This document shows, one piece after another, positions 49,801 to 58,800 of a DNA stretch of 64,000 nucleotides; positions within the stretch are counted from its first letter, which is position 1; every line of letters starts with the position of its first letter. This DNA is from Siphonodentalium dalli (taxonomy: Eukaryota > Mollusca > Scaphopoda > Gadilida > Siphonodentaliidae), in the NCBI GenBank assembly GCA_032622095.1, contig CP136064.1, positions 128,823,605 to 128,887,604 on the forward strand, in the 5' to 3' direction. The notes below the pieces were generated by a model. That model did not search any database. It was not told the DNA's origin and worked only from the letters and a program-made list of their open reading frames with translations. The translations under genes were made by a program, and so were the position numbers.

Positions 49801-52800
49801 TTATGCTACATATGAATATTTGTGGGTGGCTACTCGAATAATATATAGAGGATATGAAATGAGTGTTTCTCTCATATGATATTTATGAAACGAGTCTAAG
49901 AATTTTCAGTTTTCTCGAGCCTCCGCCCTCCGGCGAGAGAAAACTGAAAATTCGTGACGAGTTTCATAAATATCATATGAGAGAAACACGAATTACATAT
50001 TCTATTTATCATATGACACCTATAAATTGATTATGATGTCCAAAACGCACACAAATCACTAAATAGCTATATGACATCGGCAGCAAAAGGTTAATGTGAC
50101 GTCACTTCATTGCACCGGAAGCCCAATTACACCTGGTGAACTAGCAGAAATAATATGCACGCGAAGATATAGTGCGCTATTCTGTTCTCAGTTTGTGACA
50201 TTATATCGTATGTTTATTAGATAAATACGAATTACATATTCTATTTATCGTATAACAATGTCCAAAACTATATATTTCAAGATTATAATTGCGAGAATTT
50301 CGGCATCGCGTTGATTGACGCGCACGAATTTGACCTGCATTTAGTTAGAGATACGGCTCGGCACCGGCTGCCATTCAGCCAATCAAAACACACTTTTTGT
50401 CAACAAACCAATCAAATTATCGGAAGGTGATATGAACTAGTAGTTCATATGAAATTTATTTATGACATACTTTCCAACGTAAATAATGATTGAGTCATAA
50501 GATAAACATATTTATCCACCGCTTACTACCTGTATTGCCTACATAAAACCTGCCTAATAAACGTTACGTGTATTACGCCAAAGTAGCTTTATTAGGTCAA
50601 CGTACCTTTATTAGGTTAGTACTATTTCCATGCCGTAATTGCGTATGCAAATTCCGCAAGTAACTATGACGTCTTTGTGATTATGGGACGTTTTTATCGT
50701 CCCTAAATCACCGCAATTGATACAAAATTGGTAAACGGATAAGTGTTTGGCTCTAAACATCTATAAAGCATTAGTACAAGGCCAGCTTAGAATAACTATA
50801 AACAAAAACCCAAGCGAACTATTTCGCTGTAAGCTGCATATTTTATTTATCCATCACACAAAACTTGCCTTTTGTGAGGTAAATCTGTCATTTTCCGCAG
50901 TTTTACATTCGTTACTTCGATGACGCCATTACATTTATTAGGCCAAGCAAACTAATTAGCATTCATGACGTGGGAAAACAGGAGTGCAGCTTAGAGCGAA
51001 ATAGTTCGTTGGCCTTTTTACAGTTATTATAAGCAGACCTTGTTCTGATGATTTATAGATGTTTTAGAGCTAAAACATATATCATTTTACGAATTATTTT
51101 AGCGAATTATGTACGATAAAAACGTTCTGAAATCAGAAGGACGTCATTAAGGCCGGTTGACGTCCCTAGTTACCTGCGCAATTTGCATATCAAATTACGT
51201 CATTAAAGTAATACTAACCTAATAAAGCTACGTTGACATAATAAAGCTACATTGACGTAATAAACGTAACGTTTATTAGGCAGGCATTATGTAGGCAATA
51301 ATGATAGCGAGCGGTGGATAAATATAGAATATGTAGCTAGTGTCGTCGCTTAAACTGTTTATGTCCGTGAGGGGGATTTGAGCATCTATTGGGCGAGGTT
51401 CTGCCGAGTCCAATAGATGGATTAGATGCCAAACCCCCCGAGCGGACATAAGCAGTTTAAGCGACAACATTAGCTACATATTTTATTTATCCATCGCACA
51501 AAACTTGCCTTTTGTGAAGTAAATCTGTCATTTTCCTCAGTTTTACATTCGTTACTTCGATGACGCCCTTACATGTATTATGTCAAGCAAACTAATTAGC
51601 ATTCATGACGTCAAAAACCGGAGTGCAGCCTAGAGCGAAAAAGTGCGTTGGGTTTTTTTTATAGTTATTCTTAGCTGGCCTTGTACTAATGGTTTATAAA
51701 TGTTTTAGAGCGAAAACACATATCCGTTTACGAATTTTGTATCATCGAAGTAACGAATGTAAAACTGAGGACAATTACGGATTAACTTCACAAAAGGAAA
51801 GTTTTGCGCAATGGATAAATAAAATATGTAGCTAATGTTGTCGCCTAAACTGTTTATGTCCGCTCGGGGGGATTTGGCATCTATTGGACTCGGCAGAGCC
51901 TCGCCCAATAGATGCTCAAATCCCCCTCACGGACATAAACAATTTAATCGACGACACTAGCTACATATTCTATATTTACCCACAGCTCACTGCCTCTATT
52001 GCCTACATAAAACATGCCTAATAAACGTTACGTTAATGTAGCTTTATTAGGTCAGCGTAGCTTTATTAGGTTAGTACTACTTTCATGACGTAATTGCATA
52101 TGCAAATTGCGCAGGTAACTAGGGACGTCAATCGACCTAAATTACCCCATAGTGATTTTGGGAGGACGTTTTTATCGTCCATAAATCACAGCAATTGATA
52201 CAAAATTCGTAAACGGGTGTGTTTTCGCTCTAAAACATCTATCACATCTAGAATAATAATAAAACAAACCCAACGAACTATTTCGCTCTAAGCTGCACTC
52301 CGGTTTTTGCACGTCAAGAATGCTAATTAGTTTGCTTGACCTAATAATCAAAATAACGAATGTAAAACTGAGGAAATAGACAGATTTACTTCAAAAAAGG
52401 CAAGTTTTGTGCGATGGATAAATAAAATATGTGGCTAATGTTGTCTCTTAAACTGTTTATGTCCGCTCGGGGGATTTTGCATCTATTGGACTCGACAGAG
52501 CCTCGCTCAATAGATGCTGAAATCTCCCTCACGGACATAAACAGTTTAAGCGACGACACTAGCTACATATTCTATATATTCGCCATCTGTACAAAAGATT
52601 CGCGACCTCATCAGCGGAAACGCGCGAATTTTACCAATTCACCAGCGACCCGCACTTTTGTTTTCTGTACGCACAGGACCTGTTAATGTCGTACGCTAGG
52701 AGGCGCCTCAACGCAGTACACAAAGAGAGGAATCGTAGCTCTCAGAATGTCAACAACAACAATAATCTCAGAGATAAGATCCCTGATTTACCAGCTTTCC

Positions 52801-55800
52801 CTAAAGAACATCCATTATTCGGCGAAAGGTATGGGTTTAGTTGTCTGTCCTATATATAATAATGCGCACTATTCATTCTCTGTAACTCTCGTTTGACACT
52901 TTGGTGCTCTGGTTTGATATACCAAGACCAGCATGTGGTTACACCCATATCATCCCACAATAAGAGCTGTGTGCCATGCACCAATTTTAAATATATCATC
53001 ACACATATAGTTATGTTTTATTTCGATAGAAATAAATTAGATGATAAAACGTTCTTAATATTATGTTTTAGTTCGATAGAAATAACTTAAATCAAAATAC
53101 GTTCTTAATACGATGTATATGGATAGGTATCCCTATACGAGATAAATATGTGAATATGAAGTGGGAAATTCAAATAAACAAAAAGAGATTCACCAGTTCC
53201 CTTAGATGGAGCTAGATTGTTTTTTATTTAAACTAATGTGAATGACTATTTCGAGTAACAGGAACGAAACCAGGAACAGGAACAACTTCCGTGTAACAAG
53301 TGACTACTTCCAGTAACGGGAACAGAGATATAAAATTAATTTTCGCGCGTGTTACCGAATGAAACAATACATCATTCGAAAGCACAGACTCTCCCCTTCG
53401 TGAATATTGCATCATTTAAACACTACTTTTGGAAATTAAGCGTATAATTGGCAAGTAATAGTCACTGGTTACTCGGACGCTGTTCCTGTTCATGGTTCCT
53501 TTCCTGTTACTCGGAATGGTCAATCCCATACTAATGTTCTTACCAGATTTGTATTGTATGCATTCGTTTAAGCTACATTTGTGATGTGATATATAGCTTG
53601 TTTGTGGTAATTGCATCCCGTGAGTGATTAGGGTATATTATAGATCACAGAAACACAGGCAAGGAACTTACATTCTACCGCCTCTCCTATATTGTCCTTC
53701 CAATTCCACGAGACGACACCGACACACTCCGCGTGGGGATGTCTTCTATGCTTCTATGGGACCGACATCTCTCGATACCCCAAAATGGGCACCTCACTGC
53801 GTGTGTTATCATTGTCCATCCGATTTCTCAGTTTCCCATGCAGTTCCAGCGGGCGCATATAACACCAAAGTCATATTCAGTTAAAGACTACGATGACAGG
53901 CGGTGTTACCCTACTTAACAACGGCCCCGCCAATCGTTGTCGACTCATTGATGTGGCAACATCATCATTCGCTTGCGGTTATTGACGCACAGAAACACTA
54001 TGTTTTCACTGGAGTCTTTTACAAGGAAATCACATACATTGTTTATATCTACATCACTAACCAGTCACTGTAATGTGGATACCGTTTTCATATATGTCAT
54101 GCTCGCGGGACTGTTAATTCGGGTTAATTAATTAATTAATGTTACTATTTCACACACAATTTAAAACCAACAACCGCTTCTGCCTTTCAGTTTTTTTTAT
54201 GTTGAGTCCGGAGCGTCATGAGCTATATCTATGTATTTCATTTATAGGAATTTCACAATCGAAATTAGGCAACACCCTGGCCTTTTTGTGTATATTCTTA
54301 GGCAGTCAACCGTGACATCATATGCATGACAAATGTATATAGTGTGGCAACAAGCCATCGCGTACCTCTTCTCAGACGATAGGTTACATATAATCATGTA
54401 ATGTCGATCTCTAGAAGTTCATCACCTCGAGTAGAAATATACATGAATAAAATGTTGTGTTTGGTTCAGAAATATTTCTTTAATTGGCTACTGTCGGACC
54501 ATGTCGACGTGTTTGGTCGCGTTCTTGTGTTAGGGTGGTAGGACATTTTGGACCTCTTTAGATACTGAATCTTTAGGAAATTAAGTGTAGTTTCGGTCAT
54601 GGCTTAATGATTTCAGAGTTTGATGATTTGTCTTCGATACATATATCCATATTTCATGATTTAAAAATTTAATCTGATGATTGTTATCATTTTAAAGAAT
54701 ATTTGAAGCTAAAATTTAGGTCACCGCGTATTCGGGATATCGTTAATGTCTGATGGTGAATTGAAGCTGGTCGAGGTCAAGGTCGGGTTACAATCATATT
54801 CCAATAAACAACATGTATGTCCATACCTTACCTCAATGGTGAAAAGCGGGAAATTATTATATGCATGTGAATAGTGTCCATACGCAGAAACCATTGATCA
54901 CTTGAAGAATTTGGAAGACAGTTTAGGAGAGGAGTGGAATGAAACGCCCTTGCATGTGATCTATTGTTAGAATGACATAGAACTGTAGCACTGTGAACTT
55001 TTCCCTTACGCATCCTTCCTTATCTAGAGAGTTCAGTTTCCGTTGCTAGCGGCTATGGTCTTCCCTCTGTCAGCACGCGATTCCATCATGCACACAACAG
55101 TATTTTTTGTAGATGAACTATGTAGTTTGCTACGATTATTGCTTCTTCTCTGTTTTCTGTTGTTGCATTGTCGTGATGCTTTTGCGTGAACTATTATCTT
55201 TCGATCTTTGCCGAACTACCTGGGGTTTGTTTGCAACTGGGAACAAAATATTTCATAATTTACAGTCGATCATCAGAGCACACGGTCAGATGAGACTAAG
55301 GGCCATACGGACACACAGATCGATGAATCCAGATAATAGCGCACCGACAAAGAATCCCAATGGTACATGTCTCCCTTCTCAGAGCAAACCATCATCTTCG
55401 TGGATGGACACTGAGATTGGTAAAACGAAAGATAACTCTAAACCGAAGGGAAGATTATCTCAAGTATTGCAAAGGTTCATTAAGAGGTCGAAGGGACAGA
55501 ACTCTGAGGAAACCGGGTCGTTGTTGTATACAAAAACACCAAGCGGTTATCAGAACCCTCAGCCGATGACTGATACTATAGGACGCAAACTTCATTCCTA
55601 TAACCGTAGTTTTGACGAAGCTGATCAGGATGAACAGGAATGTAAAGGCACGCGACTTAATAGCGTACTTCAAGCTGCTCTGATCGGAAACACAAAACAA
55701 CGATACTCACTGGTGCCGTCAGACGAGGGAGACACAACCGATGATTCCTCTGATGAACATGCGTCACTGTGTCGATCTGAACCGAATATAAAGTCATTAG

Positions 55801-58800
55801 TTCAAGACAGGGCGTTTCTAGATGACATTTACGAGAAAATTCATGTTGAAAATAATATGGACCGATCAGAGTCGCCAATCTTAGGTCTGAGTGCACACTA
55901 CATCCCAGAAATAACCGTTACTGGGATGGATTCTGAAGCACCTGAGTCTAAACTCCCTGCATGTGAACCAATTCCAGAAGCAGCAATGTACCCAGATTTA
56001 AGGTAAACATATCACAAACCGCTTTATCATCGAAAGAAATGTTCTTAGAAGCATTGTCCAGTTTGTCACGAGGGCTACATTTACTGTGTGGAAGTATGAT
56101 GCACCGTATTAATGTAACTGATCATGAATGGCATTTATGTAGAATTGTTCTTAATATATGTCACAGTTCACGAGTAATGTCATTCACAGCAAATAACCAC
56201 ATTGTTTCTGATCAAACTTGTGCTGCTCACTTGTTCGGGATGCAATACTATTATCACATACGATATGTCACATCACAATGTATACTCATGTACGTACATA
56301 TCCCTACGGTTAATTTCTATTCGAAGTGGAGATACGTGCAATATTTCCTGTTATTATTACACACCGAAAGGTGCTGTGAATGTAACAGGAATGTGGAATT
56401 CCAGGTGCACCGAAGTGATCAAACGACAATCGGAAGTGTGCAATTATTTCTCTTAACAATTTACTGGAGTTGTATTTATACTTTAACTTTACAATTGGCT
56501 CTATTGACCACAATAATTGCCATGGATAGTTTTCACCAATGTTCCATTCAAATGACATTGCTTAACAGTTTGTTGTTATTATCCAAAATAATAAGCATCC
56601 ACCATCATTATGTCGGCCATGGCTTGTGGTGATGCTTATCACGAAGGTCAATTGTATTATCATTAGGAAAGTCATAGAGAATAGTTGTCTCGCGACAAGT
56701 GTAGGAGTAGTGTGAAAATGTTTTGGCCTGTGTTTTTCAGAAATCAAGCCACCTACTATTACCTTGCAATGTAATACTTGGTGTACTCAACTACCACCAA
56801 TGGTTAATTTACGATACATTTAGTGGTGTTGCATAGGAAATTGTGTCGTCGAATATTCCTCTTGATTTTGTTCTCATTTTATAATTTCAAGGTCGTGTAA
56901 GAATAATGATATAGATATATGTACACACTGTTGACAAATAAATTACCTGACATATTGTGCTGATTTTTCAGGCGGTCCAGTTTTCCGCGCAGTGCCACAG
57001 AGACCGTGAAAGTGCCGAGTAACCGTTCCAGCATTACACAAACTGCTTCTGATGAACTATTCTATCAATCTTCTACCACGTCTCCAAACAATTGCTCACA
57101 ATGCCTTGATAAACAATCGAAATCAAGCCTTAGTCAGCAGAAGAGTGATCGTGCCAAAAGGAACTCTCTCTCTTCCTCTTGCGAAAGCAATAAGAGCGGA
57201 CATTCTGCAGATAGTTTCCCCCACTGTAATACAACAACAAGCTCGGATAGAGCACCTATGATCAACTCTGTTATTTCGGACGAACCAGCTAAGATCGAAC
57301 AATTTGAACTATGCATGCGACAAATGTTCGACGCTCTCGGTGATTCTGTGCAAAAGCAGCTGGTATGTATGCTACAAGTACTACTAACAGGGCCGTTCCT
57401 TTTAAGGAATCCCTAGGGATTAACGGTGTGGTGGTTTGTGATTTCGGAAAGGTACAGGGCGAATGCAAAGTTTGTTAATGGGCGACAGCGGAGTGAGGTA
57501 TGAACATGTCCATTGTGGAACATTAAACAAACAGAAACTTAATCACAGACATAATGGGGTGGGGCATAATTATATCAACATGTATTGAAGGATATGTAAC
57601 ACTTTAACTATTGAAACATGAAAAAAAAAATTTTAATTCAGGTTGATCATCTTCGTGCGATTGTGTCAGATTTTTCGGACAGAGTATGAGTGTGGATATT
57701 TTACTGAGCTATTCAAGCATAACCGCTGCTGAGAAAATTCATCTATCATTTTCTAATTTCTAATTTATAGCTTCTTTGTACAACCACCCTCTTTCCATTT
57801 CTCTTTATACTATGTTTTATACCACAAGTCGATATTCGTAACCTGGAATGGTCACGTGTCCCAATGTGTGTACAGCGAACTCCAACGTGGACTTCTATTC
57901 GAGAAATAGTTCGCTCCTAACACCCGCCCACAATAACAAACATATGCATAGTGCTTATGAACTCCACGCAATACAATACATTGTCAGAAAAGACAGCGTG
58001 TTAATTTGCATACCAGTTGTAACTATCACATTCAAACATAACACGTCATCATCACTGTTCTTCTTCTGTACAAAGCGATATTATTTTGATAATTCGCGAG
58101 TCAAAACTATGGTAAAATGCATTCCTGCCCAAAATACAGATAATTGCGTCGACAGTATATATTACGTATAAAAAGTAAAATTATATACTACGTTATATTT
58201 ACAGCTAAAACAGATATTGTATTTTATCCATCACCTTTGTCGTCAACTATATATATATATATAAAGGCTGCAAAATAAACCATGGCTTTATTTTAGCACG
58301 TGCTAAAATAAAGCAAGGACGGCTACTTCAACTATCATAATCCCATTTTAACAGATTTAATAGATGTTAACGACTTTTAAACTTTGGCGATGGATAAAAA
58401 CAATATCCATATATTTTGACGAGATACAAGGCTTATTTTTCGCTCGCTAAAGCTCGGTCCTCCGTTTGCCGAATCATACTCGCGAAAATAAACCTTGTAT
58501 CTCGTCAAACTATATGGATATTCTATATATATGTTTGCGTATATATCGATGTTGAGTTTCGAAAAAAGATGTACTGGGCAGCTGTAATGCCTATAAAATT
58601 GTTATCACGACATACGTACTTCACGTGCAAACCACACTCACACGATTCGTGTTAATGGGCGTGGTTTTGTTCTCAGCTGATGACTATATTGTGTACATAA
58701 AACGTTCTGATATGTCTCATTTATCGAGATTTATCAGAATATTTCATCAGTATGAAAATATCTTCGGGCTCACTCGTCTAGTTTCCGAATGTCCAGTCGC

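Noticed and set aside
48317-52580. Rho-independent terminators or bacterial attenuators
   Set aside because: The hairpins are 120-180 bp, lie in introns of an animal gene, and lack the T-run context.
55113-55276. ATG-started extension ahead of CNG exon e
   Set aside because: Lies upstream of the acceptor required by the phase of exon d; hydrophobic start is intronic.
56039-56632. 197-codon open frame in intron 5
   Set aside because: Cys/His/Tyr-rich, no domain, overlaps other frames, lies between two well-supported exons.
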